Positions 1 through 8,985 of a stretch of 64,000 nucleotides of DNA are shown here, piece after piece. Where the stretch lies: positions 1-64,000 of the forward strand of contig CAZNYM010000003.1 in assembly GCA_964577255.1 (NCBI GenBank). The letters run 5' to 3'. The notes under the pieces were generated by a model, which saw only the letters and a list, made by a program, of their open reading frames with translations, did not search any database and was not told where the DNA came from. Position numbers and translations under genes: made by a program. This stretch comes from Micavibrio_C sp964577255 (GTDB lineage Bacteria > Pseudomonadota > Alphaproteobacteria > Micavibrionales > Micavibrionaceae). How positions within the stretch are numbered: the stretch's first letter is position 1; the number at the start of each line of letters is the position of its first letter.

Positions 1-506
1 CCCTCCGGCGGTGGGCGCGGCAGGATCGTGTCCGGCTTGTAGGCGATGATCGCCGCCAGAGAAATATTGGCCTTGCGCAATTCCTCGGGCGAGACCTTCT
101 TGCGGTTGAAACGCAGATCGGTCAGGATCACCGCCCCCGTCGCCTGATCGGTTGAAAAACCGCAGTCGATCATGTCGGAGCGGTGTTCCCCGAAACTACC
201 GGTATATGTGTAGTAAAGGCGCCAATACGGCTCGTTGTTCTCATACGATGTAATGCGCAACGTTTCCGGATAGATAAGGCGCGATTCGGCGAGAATGCGG
301 CAGACGCCCATATTCGTCGTGCCGCGCAAAGGTTGAAAACCCCATATCATAAACAGCAAAAAAAGTACCGCGCCGACACCCGTGATTATTTTGATTTTTT
401 TTTGCTTCTTCAGCCGCTCGGCTTTGGTCAGGCGCTTTTTTCCGCCTTTTGTGATGATTGAAAAAGTCGGGACGGGAATATCGTCTTTGCGCTCGCGGTC
501 GGTCAT
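1..506 (-). CDS. Partial hypothetical single-pass membrane protein, last gene of Dot/Icm block A
   Basis: The gene runs off the left edge of the window, so only about the first 168 residues are visible. It starts MTDRERKDD and its ATG overlaps the icmB stop codon (ATGA), so it is translationally coupled to the T4BSS operon. There is a lysine-rich cytoplasmic stretch (residues about 25-42), one membrane segment at about 43-60, then a soluble part with a cysteine in NMGVCRI and another in MIDCGF. In Legionella icmB is followed by other genes (tphA, icmF), and I do not recognise this protein as any of them. Function unknown. Position implies a bitopic inner-membrane T4BSS accessory protein. Confidence 0.75.
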   Translation of the reverse strand, partial: MTDRERKDDIPVPTFSIITKGGKKRLTKAERLKKQKKIKIITGVGAVLFLLFMIWGFQPLRGTTNMGVCRILAESRLIYPETLRITSYENNEPYWRLYYTYTGSFGEHRSDMIDCGFSTDQATGAVILTDLRFNRKKVSPEELRKANISLAAIIAYKPDTILPRPPPE

Positions 507-3502
507 GACAGAGCCTTGAAGCGCTCGGTTTCCTTCTGCGCGCGCGCTTCTTCAGACTGCTTGACCAGCTCCTCGACCAGCTCCTCAATCACCGCGCCGG
601 TCATGGCGTTGCGCGTATCGCCGTCCTTTTCGCTCTTGGCCAGGACGCGGCGCTTGATTTCGTTGCGCGCGCTGCCGCCCGGGAAAGCGATGGCCAGCAC
701 CTGGCGCGCCGTGGCCGCGCCCATCCTGGTGTACAGCCGGTTGCGCAGGGCCACATCCTCCTGCGAAGTCGAAAGCGCCCACAGCTCGATCGGGCCCATG
801 GTGTTGAGCAGAAACTGCTCGTACCGGCCTTCTGTCGTGCCCAGCACGAACAAAGCCGGAGCGCCGCTCGCCTTGGGGCCGGTCAGCTTGTAGCGGATGA
901 TATCGCGCGCGGTGTCGGTCAGGCCGAAACGATCCTTGATTCCTTCCACCGCCACGTCGGAAATCGCTGCGCCCAGCACCCACACGCCGGTGGCGAGGTC
1001 GATCATGTCGTCGCTGAAATCCTCCAGCAGCTGCGAAGCCAGGATGATCTGCACACCGCGCTTACGGCCCTCGCGCACATCGCGGATGATCTGCCCGCGC
1101 ACCGAGGAGGATTTACTGGTCCTGTGGAATTCGTCGTAGCACAGCCGCTTGGGCGATTCGGCTATGTCCTGCAGCCGCGCTTCGTGATAAGCGCGGTATT
1201 TTTCCGGCACGAACTGCAGCGATTCCTTGCCCATCCACCAGCTGCGCACCAGAACGTGCCGCGCCAGCATATACATGACCGAGGTCTGGCGGTCGGCGAC
1301 GTCGTCGCCCTGCGGTGCCACATCCATCAAGTCGAGTGAACATACCCGTGTGTCGCTGATCTCGAACTGGGTGACAGAAGAAAGGATCGGCAGCTCGCGG
1401 ATCGCCGAGGTAATCATGCGCTCGAAAGCATTGATGACACTTTCAGAACTCGAACCGACCGAAGTTTCCTCGAGCAAACTCCTGATCTGCGGGCGGCGCG
1501 AAGCGGTGATAGCATCGTTGAGCGTCGGCACGGCGTGGCGCTGCGCCAGGCCGGCAGCATGGAACTGGCCCAGATCGAACATCTTGTCGACCACGTCCCA
1601 CCAGTACGGATCGGTCGGCAGGTGGACATTGAATTTCTGCAGCATCTCGTCCACTTCCGGATCCAGGCGCGGCAGATAAGGGCGCGGCTCGGCGTTAGCC
1701 GTCCCGTCGTCGCGCCAGCGGAACATTTCGTCCACTACCAGGCCCGCAAGCTGCTGGATGCCGTCATAGGGCTTTTCATGGCCAGGCGGTGTGCACAGAA
1801 GCGTCATCAGCTCGACCAGGTAACTGCGCTCATCCATCAGGGGATAACGCATGCCCAGCTGCGTGTCGAACGGGTTGATCGCGTATTTGTGCGCCATCTG
1901 CAGGCGGTAATAGGACACTTCGTGCTGGCGGCCGGGTGGCAGCGCCTCCTTCAGAAGGGAAATCAGGCCCGATGAGGACGGGCCGATATCCACAACCGCC
2001 ACGTAAGGCAGCTTGGAGAGTCCCGGCGATAAAACCGTACCCAGGTTGAGCGTGTTGAGCAGAACCGATTTACCGGCGCCCGGCTGGGCGAAGACGAGAT
2101 CGAACCAGGTCGTCGTGGCGTTGGTGCCGGTCTGGTAAGGCCAGACCTTGCCGTCGGGCGTGCGTAAAAGGATCGCGCCGAAGGAGAACGGGCTCGATGG
2201 CCGCTGCCAAGGCAAAAGCTTCATCACCTCGAACATTGGCGCCACCGACGGCGCCGCCGTACTGCCGCAATGCAGACCCAAAGCAGAAGACATCACGCAG
2301 GCGACGGGATCGCCCGAGAATTCGCTCACCTGGCAATAGCCCCAGCTTTCCATTGACTGGATCAGGATCGAAAGGCGCGCCTCAACCTCCTCCGGTGTCT
2401 TGGCCCAGGTAGCAAAGGACACGCGCAGCTTCACGACCGGCTCGCGCCGCGCCAGAATTGCAAGGCCCTCGAGGGAGAATTTAATCTGCTTGTTAAGGGC
2501 GTTGGTCACGCCCAGAATGCCGGCCGCGTTCGCGCGCAGAAGCATGGCCTGCGCCCCGCCACCTTCGATCAGGAAAGAGATGCGGTAGGGAATGTCGGCG
2601 TCGAACAGGCGCGAAAGAAGTTGCGTGAACGGCATACCTTCCATGGGCCCGAGCATCATGTCAGCGCCGGCCCAGTAAAGCGCGCCGATCTTGCAAACGT
2701 GCGAATCGATCACGCGCGCATCGCCCGCCACGATCTGCGAACGCAAAGGCGGCCACAGCAGGTCGGATACGTCGCGGAAGCTCGTGGGCGCACGCGGCGG
2801 GATCGGGTCGCCCGGCAGACAGGCGCGCCATTCCTCGTTCGCCCGCTCGGGATGCAGGTTGTTGCGGGCATAGCGCAGCGCGTCGTGCACTTCGATCATC
2901 TGGCACTTGAATCCCAGTTCCTCCAGGGCGCCAGTAATCGCACTGGTATAGCTTTTGTGGCGCGTGCGCAGGACGTCGATTGCCGCCAGCGGATTCTGTG
3001 CATAGCCAGCCGGCAGCCATTTCTTCTCTTTTGCCTCAGCGGCGGCGCGCTGCAGCTCGCCTTTGGTCAAAATCATCGGCCGCGTCCACAGGACGAAGAA
3101 ATTTTCCTCGTAGGACAGGTATTTCGACAGGTGGCGCACGCGCTCGTCGAACAGATCCTCCATCTCAAGCGCCATGTTACGCGCCGCCAGGCGGCTTGGG
3201 CGCAGCATGTGCTGGATGTGCTTTTCGATGCGGCCGGGGTCGCGCACAAAATAAGACTGCAGGGCGTGGCCGGGGCGGTCGAAGCGGGCGCCGATCTTCA
3301 GGGTCGCGCCTTCGATGATCCTTTTATATTCAAGCTCGCCGATCACCTGCTTGCTGCCCTCGATGCGGACGAAGGTGACAAGCGAGCCGTCCTCAGCCAC
3401 GAGGTTGTACTGATCGTCTGCTGTCTCGAGCGAAATAAAACTCTCCACCGTCTGTTTCAGAGCTTTCTGGAACGGGTAAAGAATCTTGGTGAAAATCGAC
3501 AT
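503..3502 (-). CDS. icmB: IcmB/DotO, type IVB secretion ATPase (VirB4-like)
   Basis: Cytoplasmic hexameric ATPase that energises the Dot/Icm channel, with homologues DotO and TraU of IncI plasmids. The 999-residue length fits the family (about 1000). A Walker A loop, QPGAGKS, sits near residues 472-479, and a Walker B-like CYDEFH near 790. I chose the ATG at 3502 (MSIFTKILYPF), with purine-rich AGAGAG upstream, over a longer reading starting 15 codons earlier that lacks a good ribosome site. It is preceded by icmJ with a gap of about 117 bases and followed by a gene overlapping its stop by four bases. The icmJ-icmB order is the conserved one. Confidence 0.95.
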   Translation of the reverse strand: MSIFTKILYPFQKALKQTVESFISLETADDQYNLVAEDGSLVTFVRIEGSKQVIGELEYKRIIEGATLKIGARFDRPGHALQSYFVRDPGRIEKHIQHMLRPSRLAARNMALEMEDLFDERVRHLSKYLSYEENFFVLWTRPMILTKGELQRAAAEAKEKKWLPAGYAQNPLAAIDVLRTRHKSYTSAITGALEELGFKCQMIEVHDALRYARNNLHPERANEEWRACLPGDPIPPRAPTSFRDVSDLLWPPLRSQIVAGDARVIDSHVCKIGALYWAGADMMLGPMEGMPFTQLLSRLFDADIPYRISFLIEGGGAQAMLLRANAAGILGVTNALNKQIKFSLEGLAILARREPVVKLRVSFATWAKTPEEVEARLSILIQSMESWGYCQVSEFSGDPVACVMSSALGLHCGSTAAPSVAPMFEVMKLLPWQRPSSPFSFGAILLRTPDGKVWPYQTGTNATTTWFDLVFAQPGAGKSVLLNTLNLGTVLSPGLSKLPYVAVVDIGPSSSGLISLLKEALPPGRQHEVSYYRLQMAHKYAINPFDTQLGMRYPLMDERSYLVELMTLLCTPPGHEKPYDGIQQLAGLVVDEMFRWRDDGTANAEPRPYLPRLDPEVDEMLQKFNVHLPTDPYWWDVVDKMFDLGQFHAAGLAQRHAVPTLNDAITASRRPQIRSLLEETSVGSSSESVINAFERMITSAIRELPILSSVTQFEISDTRVCSLDLMDVAPQGDDVADRQTSVMYMLARHVLVRSWWMGKESLQFVPEKYRAYHEARLQDIAESPKRLCYDEFHRTSKSSSVRGQIIRDVREGRKRGVQIILASQLLEDFSDDMIDLATGVWVLGAAISDVAVEGIKDRFGLTDTARDIIRYKLTGPKASGAPALFVLGTTEGRYEQFLLNTMGPIELWALSTSQEDVALRNRLYTRMGAATARQVLAIAFPGGSARNEIKRRVLAKSEKDGDTRNAMTGAVIEELVEELVKQSEEARAQKETERFKALS

Positions 3503-3619
3503 GAAAACTCTCTGGCGTACCGCAAAGGCTGTTTTGCCATAAGACAAAAGCAGGCCGACAAGAGATTATACAGATTTTAAGGCGGGGGAAAAATAGCCAA
3601 AGCCGCAAAAAACGGCGGC

Positions 3620-4321
3620 TCAGGCGGCCTTGCCAGGCGGCGGTGCCAGGCGGCGGTAGAGATCGACCCACTGCTTGGGCACGCGGCCGCCGAAAGGGCC
3701 GTCCTTGGAGCGCCAGAAGGCCAGAATCTGCGGGAACTGGTTGAACTCGAGATCGGCCTCCTTGATGATTCGCCGGTCGAGCGGAAACAGCCGCACGCCC
3801 TCGAGCTTAGCGGCCCGCGCCTCATAAGCCTTGGGACTGATGTAATCGCGCAGGATCATGGACAGAATCAGGGGATCGTCGGTGCCCAAGCGGCGGCGCA
3901 CTTCCTCGCGGCGCTGCATCAGGATATCGAGCGCGCGGCGGGCGGCGTCCGCCACCGGCCCCTGCGAAATGCGGGCGACATAAACGGCGCGGGCAAGATG
4001 ATGAAGGTCGGCCTGGCTGATCTCAGGCAGCCAGACCAGCACCCCAGAGCGCATCCGGATGACATCCTCGAGGTGAAAACACTGGTGGCAGAAAATGCAG
4101 ACGGTGACGAGGTTCTCGCGGCGCATGTCGCCCGTATTGCCGTTGATGAACAGCACGTCCTGGTATTTCAGCGAACGGAAGCCGCAGCAGCGGCAGGTAT
4201 GCCGGTCTTTCTCCAGCACCTTCTGCCGCAGTTCAGCGGGGATTTTATCGCCCCCGGAAGGCTTCTGGGCATTGGCGGTTTCCCGCGCAATGCCCAGAAC
4301 GATGGGTAAATACGACGCCAC
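3620..4321 (-). CDS. icmJ: IcmJ/DotN, type IVB coupling-complex protein
   Basis: DotN is a small zinc protein of the T4 coupling complex that binds the DotL ATPase in Legionella; its fold derives from HNH nucleases. The visible zinc ligands are C43, C45, C46 and C75, C78, C81, H83 (motifs CRCCGF and CIFCHQCFH). This gives the two-cysteine-cluster layout of the family. Length 233 residues against about 208 in Legionella. It starts six bases after icmD stops. The partner genes dotL and dotM are not in the window, so the coupling complex must be encoded elsewhere. Confidence 0.92.
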   Translation of the reverse strand: MASYLPIVLGIARETANAQKPSGGDKIPAELRQKVLEKDRHTCRCCGFRSLKYQDVLFINGNTGDMRRENLVTVCIFCHQCFHLEDVIRMRSGVLVWLPEISQADLHHLARAVYVARISQGPVADAARRALDILMQRREEVRRRLGTDDPLILSMILRDYISPKAYEARAAKLEGVRLFPLDRRIIKEADLEFNQFPQILAFWRSKDGPFGGRVPKQWVDLYRRLAPPPGKAA

Positions 4322-4327
4322 GTAGAA

Positions 4328-4714
4328 TTACGACGCGACGTTGAATTGAACTTTCTGCAGCGTAGCAGCGTTGGTCGCAGAACCGCTACCGAGCGTGGTT
4401 CTCATCGCTTCGAAGATGATCGGCAGGGTGAACAGAGCGCCGCCCGCAGCCAGACGGATCGCGCCGTCTTTCAGCGGGGTCTGGCTCGGGTTCTCGACGT
4501 GATCCTTGATCTTCATCACGCCCAGGGTGCCCAGCAGAATGCCGAACATGTACGACAGGGCGGTCAGCAGACCAGGAAGGTTCGAGATCGAGTTCGTGAT
4601 GTTCTGGGCAATTGTGCCGAAGTTTTGTGCTTGCGCAGGCGCGGAAGCCATAAGGCATCCGGTTGCCATTGCGGCACCAACAGTCACGTACTTTTTACGC
4701 ATCAGCTTAATCAT
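4328..4714 (-). CDS. icmD: IcmD/DotP, small T4BSS inner-membrane protein
   Basis: 128 residues, matching the 132-residue Legionella IcmD and TraR of IncI plasmids. It has an N-terminal signal-like hydrophobic segment with an AQA cleavage-like site (about residue 29), then a hydrophobic hairpin (about 46-66) and another (about 85-103) joined by the family's polar KDHVENPSQTPL loop. The same loop appears in the neighbouring IcmC, as expected for these related proteins. A strong ribosome site, GAGGAGG, lies about 9 bases before the ATG. Its role is in the inner-membrane part of the channel; mechanism is poorly known in the family. Confidence 0.9.
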   Translation of the reverse strand: MIKLMRKKYVTVGAAMATGCLMASAPAQAQNFGTIAQNITNSISNLPGLLTALSYMFGILLGTLGVMKIKDHVENPSQTPLKDGAIRLAAGGALFTLPIIFEAMRTTLGSGSATNAATLQKVQFNVAS

Positions 4715-4739
4715 GGTTTTTTTCCTCCTCTACCAAAGA

Positions 4740-6209
4740 TTACGTGAAGCTTACACCAAAAGCCGTCAATCCCAAAGAGTCTTGAACGGCATTCATGACG
4801 GAACCCAGATTGACCGCCAGCGCCCCGCCGAAAAGGTGGGTTACGCCAGACATCAGGGAAGCCTGATGGTCGCCCTCGGCTACGCTTCTGATAATGAACC
4901 AGCCTCTCACAAAACTGATCCACCCCAGAATGGCTACGAACGCCAGCACCGAGCTGATCACAGCTGTGGTGTGCTCGACCGCCTGGGCGCTCATGCCCGC
5001 GGTATACTGCATCGTGGCGTAGGTTTGCATTATGTTATTACCGAACATGGAGTCGGTCCACGCAGACATCATGCTGTCCAGCGACAGGAGCGCGCCCGCC
5101 GTCAGGAAGGTCATGATGGTGCCGAAGCCGCTCGGGCCGCGCGGGCCTTCCTGGCTGCTTTTGACCATGCGGTTGATGCCGATGATGATCAACACAAGAC
5201 CGGCCAGGTAGGCAAACGAGCCCACCAGCGCAACAGCCGGGCCGTAAACATCCGACATCAGACGCGCCATCATGGCGTCGAGACCGCCGCCGCTGACGAA
5301 GCCGCTCCAGCCGCTTTCGCCCAGCCACCAGATGCCGTTCCGGCCCTCCATGGTGACGGCGGCGGCTTCGATCACGATCGGCAGGGCGAACATGCCGCCA
5401 CCGGCCAGAAAACGCTTGAGCGATTCCCAGATCGGCGTCTGGTGCGGGTTCTGCACATGCTCATAGAGCTTGGCGATGCCCATCACGCCAAAGAGCAGGC
5501 CGGTCAGATAGGCAAAGCCCGTCAGCAGGCCGGGAAGATACTGGAGCGACTCGCCGACCTCACACAACACGCCGCCGATGGTGCCGAAGGTAGCGCAGAC
5601 CGTGCCGTAGCGCCAGCTGATGCCGAAAGCGGAACCCGCGGTGCTGATATTACCGTTGGCGTCGATGCGGAAACGGCCGATCGTAGAACGGATAGTCACG
5701 GAGCCGTCGGCGCCGCGGGAAACCTGCGCGCCCGGGAAGGCGGCACGGAAGGCGCCGCTTTCGGTGTCGATTGTGGTGCCGCCGACCTGCACGGTGCCGC
5801 CGCCGATACCGATGGTCGGGCCGTTTCTCTGACGCAGGCGCACCCCGCCGGGACCCATGGTGATCGAACCGCCGGCGCCGGTTGGCGTCGTCGTGGTCAC
5901 GCCCATGGAGGCCAGAACGCCCTGCAGCATCATCGCCGCCAGCGGATCGACCGTCGTGCTGCCCGCTGCGCCGGTGATGCTGCCGACGACGCTGCCGACG
6001 GCGTTCTGCGCTGCGTTATAAGCGCCGTTGACGGTGTTGGTAATGCTGCCCAGAGGGTTGCTCGAGCTGCCGGACGACGAAGTGGAGCCGGTCAGGCTGC
6101 TCAAAAGATTACCGGCATAAACTGGCTTCGAGATCCCCGCCGACACCGATGCCGTCAGGGCAAGACCAAGAAATACCGACAAGGCGGCCTTTTTCAGGAA
6201 TGTTCTCAT
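4740..6209 (-). CDS. icmC: IcmC/DotE-like membrane protein with long N-terminal extension
   Basis: The C-terminal half (about residues 225-489) is recognisable: LPGLLTGFAYLTGLL, the conserved loop HVQNPHQTP and two further hydrophobic hairpins, as in IcmC/DotE and TraQ (about 175-195 residues). The protein is 489 residues, so it carries roughly 220 extra N-terminal residues: a signal peptide (MRTFLKKAALSVFLG), a Ser/Gly-rich stretch, then a Gly/Thr/Val-rich region suggestive of beta structure. The ATG at 6209 was chosen because it exposes the signal peptide; a GTG 13 codons upstream is less likely. Gap to icmD is 25 bases. Confidence 0.85.
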   Translation of the reverse strand: MRTFLKKAALSVFLGLALTASVSAGISKPVYAGNLLSSLTGSTSSSGSSSNPLGSITNTVNGAYNAAQNAVGSVVGSITGAAGSTTVDPLAAMMLQGVLASMGVTTTTPTGAGGSITMGPGGVRLRQRNGPTIGIGGGTVQVGGTTIDTESGAFRAAFPGAQVSRGADGSVTIRSTIGRFRIDANGNISTAGSAFGISWRYGTVCATFGTIGGVLCEVGESLQYLPGLLTGFAYLTGLLFGVMGIAKLYEHVQNPHQTPIWESLKRFLAGGGMFALPIVIEAAAVTMEGRNGIWWLGESGWSGFVSGGGLDAMMARLMSDVYGPAVALVGSFAYLAGLVLIIIGINRMVKSSQEGPRGPSGFGTIMTFLTAGALLSLDSMMSAWTDSMFGNNIMQTYATMQYTAGMSAQAVEHTTAVISSVLAFVAILGWISFVRGWFIIRSVAEGDHQASLMSGVTHLFGGALAVNLGSVMNAVQDSLGLTAFGVSFT

Positions 6210-6389
6210 GATATCGCCGTATCTTTCGTTATTCTTATATTTCAACACACCCGGGGCAAGAGGGGGCGGGTAAAAACCAGCCTGTCTAACCCTTCTTATA
6301 TTAGATCACATTTTATATAAATTTTGCAAATCTCCCGCAAGCTATTTTTACAAGCCGTAATTAATATTTTATTAAGTAATTTTATTTCG

Positions 6390-7613
6390 TTAGTTGGAAA
6401 TGCGGCCTGTGCTGCCCTGAACAACCCAGCGGCCGGTTTCGTTACCGATGGACAGGACCTTGCCGATGCCCGGCAGCTGGTCACCAACCCGTACCGGGCT
6501 CATCTCCCCTTCGACGCCGCGGGAGACCATGGCTTCGCCCGGCTGGGCGGCGCGCAGGATCCAGGGCACCTCGGCCTTGACCGGCGCGGGCGCGGCGGCA
6601 ACCGGGGTCGGTTCTTTTTTCGGCTTGGGCGCGGCAGGCGCTTTCTCAGCCGGAGCCGGGACGGCCGCTTCCGGCTCTTTTTCCTTCACGGGAGGTTTTT
6701 CGGCGAGCTTCTCAGCCTTGGGTGCGGCCGCGGCCGGACGCTTTTCAAGTGCTGCCAGGCGATCGCGCATCTGGCCCAGCTGTTCCTGCAGGCCGCTGAC
6801 GTCGGCACTTTCGGCCGGCGCGGCCATGCCGCCTTCGGTCACGGTTTTCTCAAGATCGGCGATGCGGCTTTCAAACTGATCCAGGCGGCCCAGCATGGCA
6901 TCGAGCTTGCCCGTAAGGGCGGCCAGTTCAGCGGCCGGCACGGCGGCAGGTTTTTCGAGCAGGATGTCCTGCGCCTTGGGCAAGTTGGCGCCCACGGGCG
7001 TATCGGCCATGCCGCCTGGCAGGGGAGTGAGCGCATCGGGCACGGGCATCGGCGCCTGGCCCTGCACTTCGACCGGTTGCGGCGGCATACCGGTATCTGG
7101 CATTGCGGGCAGAGCTGAAGGTTGTGGCTCGGCGGTGGCCAGCGCCGGAATCTCCGGCGCGGGTTCCTGCACAGGCGTCACCACGGCCTCAGGCTCGGCG
7201 GGCTGGGACGGAAAAGGCTGCGGCGGCGTATTATCGGCGGCGGCCATTTGTTCCGGCGCTGTGGACGCGGTCGGTGCGGCGCCCCCGCCCAGGAATTGCA
7301 GAGCAACAAAACCAAGCCCGCCCAAAGCGGCCAGAATGATTATAAAACTGCCCAGCGACGACTTCTTTTTGCCGCCCGCGTCCTTGCCTTTTTTGCCTTT
7401 GGATTGTTCTTCGGCGGCGCCATCATCGCTCTCACCTGTATCCTCGCCATCCTCATCAGCGGCGGATTCCTCGTCCCACTCTTCCTCGTTGAAATCCTCG
7501 TCGGCGAAATCCTCGGACTGCTCGTCCGGCGCGCCGCCATCCAGATCCTCGTCCTGAACGCTGTCCTCAAGATCGTCGAATTCGTCGTCCGGGGTGGCTT
7601 TTTGCTTGATCAT
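6390..7613 (-). CDS. icmG: IcmG/DotF-like bitopic membrane protein
   Basis: Order (between icmE and icmC) and layout fit IcmG/DotF/TraP: an acidic N-terminal cytoplasmic tail (Asp/Glu-rich, residues about 8-75), one membrane segment (about 88-108, SLGSFIIILAALGGLGFVAL), a long Pro/Ala-rich linker, a coiled-coil-like heptad stretch (about 215-270, LDAMLGRLDQFESRIADLE), and a compact C-terminal domain ending VGDQLPGIGKVLSIG. At 407 residues it is longer than Legionella DotF (269) because of the low-complexity linker. The ATG at 7613 (MIKQKATPDDE) is preferred over an upstream start 20 codons earlier. In Legionella DotF is an auxiliary part of the inner-membrane complex. Confidence 0.82.
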   Translation of the reverse strand: MIKQKATPDDEFDDLEDSVQDEDLDGGAPDEQSEDFADEDFNEEEWDEESAADEDGEDTGESDDGAAEEQSKGKKGKDAGGKKKSSLGSFIIILAALGGLGFVALQFLGGGAAPTASTAPEQMAAADNTPPQPFPSQPAEPEAVVTPVQEPAPEIPALATAEPQPSALPAMPDTGMPPQPVEVQGQAPMPVPDALTPLPGGMADTPVGANLPKAQDILLEKPAAVPAAELAALTGKLDAMLGRLDQFESRIADLEKTVTEGGMAAPAESADVSGLQEQLGQMRDRLAALEKRPAAAAPKAEKLAEKPPVKEKEPEAAVPAPAEKAPAAPKPKKEPTPVAAAPAPVKAEVPWILRAAQPGEAMVSRGVEGEMSPVRVGDQLPGIGKVLSIGNETGRWVVQGSTGRISN

Positions 7614-7650
7614 GGTCGTGTTCCGGTGATGGTTCTCGGGAAAATGAAAC

Positions 7651-8985
7651 TCAGCGCTCGGCGCCGCCGGCATAGCTCATGCCCTGCTGTGCCTGCTCAA
7701 TGACAGGCTGGGTGAAAAGCAGCGCGATCGGTGTGCCGGCATGAACCTTGATAAGCGGACGGATCTTGCCTGCTTTTTCGTCTATCAATTCGCTCGTCTT
7801 GCTGGCAGCTTCCTCGATACCTTTGGCGATCTCCTGATCGGTATCGAGATCTTCGGTGTCCTGCGCCACGGTTTCGCCTTTGATCGTCACCGTCGTGCTG
7901 CTGCTCTTGGCCATTGCCGATCCGAGACCTTCGACGAAGGCCGCAGCGGCGGGCAGGATGATGCGGCTGAAGTAACGGCGGTCGATCTCGGTCACGATGC
8001 CCGGGTTGGCCGTCTGCGGATCGAGGGCGATGGCCTGCGCCGAGGTACTGACGCCGTCAATGACGACGGTCGAGAAATTCAACACCAGGAAATCTTCCTG
8101 CTTGGCAAATGTGCCCAGGATGCGGCTGCCCTTCAGCGGGCCGCTCATGATCTCGGCCAGCACGGGACCCGGCGCATCGGTGTTCGCTTCGGTGATCAGC
8201 TGCGCGTATTCGATAGTACCGGCAGGCTGAATGATCTCTGCAATTAATTCTTCCGGATCGGTTTCGCCGTTCAGCTCTGCAAGCTGCTCCTTGATCTCCT
8301 TGGCGTCTTCGATGTCCTGCAAGGCTTCTTCCTTGGCCTGCTTCTCCATATCTTTGAGATATTTCAGATCGGCAATTTTCTCGTTTTTCACGGCCTGCGG
8401 CTTCTGCGTATCCAGAATAGTCTGCATCTGGGCTTGCATGGCTTTCGACAGCTGATCGATCGCCTCGGCGCCCGGATTGGCGCCCGGCAGCGCGGTGCCC
8501 TGCTGCTGCATCTGATTCTGCTCGCGGCGGTTGCGTTCTTCCTGCACCCGGCGCCAGCGCTCGAGCGGATCTTCCTGTTCCTGCTTGATGTCGGGAGCCG
8601 CCAGCGTTTCAACCGCGGTCGAAACCGGCGTGGGAATGGCGCTCTGGCCCTTCTTGACGGCTTCTTCCAGCTGCTGCGTATTCTTTTCCTTGACCGCTTC
8701 CTCGTAGGCCTTGGAGATCTCACCCGTGCCAGGGGCCTGCTTGACGTCCGAAGCCGGCGCCACCGACGAAGGGGTCTCGGGCGGCGGCTTGCCGCCGAAC
8801 AGGGTCAGGCCGACCACGATGGCGGCAAAACCTGCCAAAATCACGCCCACTTTCACAAGCGGGTTGTTTTTCAGACTGCTGACGCCGCCTTCCTTCTCGA
8901 AATCATCGTCGGGAACCTGCTGGCTTTCGGCGCCGATATCGTCGTCGAAATCCTCAAGACCGTCTTTCTGATCTTCATTCACCAT
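7651..8985 (-). CDS. icmE: IcmE/DotG, VirB10-like T4BSS channel protein
   Basis: DotG spans from inner membrane to outer-membrane core. Here: a short acidic cytoplasmic tail, one membrane segment (about residues 44-64), a charged periplasmic coiled-coil region (about 110-245, many Glu/Lys/Gln), and a C-terminal TrbI/VirB10-type domain (about 260-444) including KGSRILGTF and the terminal region with GTPIALLFTQPV. At 444 residues it lacks the long pentapeptide-like repeat domain that brings Legionella DotG to about 1050, so it resembles the IncI plasmid protein TraO in size. Its start overlaps the end of icmK by 11 bases. Confidence 0.93.
   Translation of the reverse strand: MVNEDQKDGLEDFDDDIGAESQQVPDDDFEKEGGVSSLKNNPLVKVGVILAGFAAIVVGLTLFGGKPPPETPSSVAPASDVKQAPGTGEISKAYEEAVKEKNTQQLEEAVKKGQSAIPTPVSTAVETLAAPDIKQEQEDPLERWRRVQEERNRREQNQMQQQGTALPGANPGAEAIDQLSKAMQAQMQTILDTQKPQAVKNEKIADLKYLKDMEKQAKEEALQDIEDAKEIKEQLAELNGETDPEELIAEIIQPAGTIEYAQLITEANTDAPGPVLAEIMSGPLKGSRILGTFAKQEDFLVLNFSTVVIDGVSTSAQAIALDPQTANPGIVTEIDRRYFSRIILPAAAAFVEGLGSAMAKSSSTTVTIKGETVAQDTEDLDTDQEIAKGIEEAASKTSELIDEKAGKIRPLIKVHAGTPIALLFTQPVIEQAQQGMSYAGGAER

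Noticed and set aside
3620..4321. IcmJ as an active HNH nuclease
   Set aside because: The fold is related, but DotN family members act as zinc-binding coupling proteins, and the T4BSS context fits.
4506..6320. A 604-codon frame opposite icmC-icmD
   Set aside because: Codon-bias shadow; icmC and icmD fit gene order and motifs.
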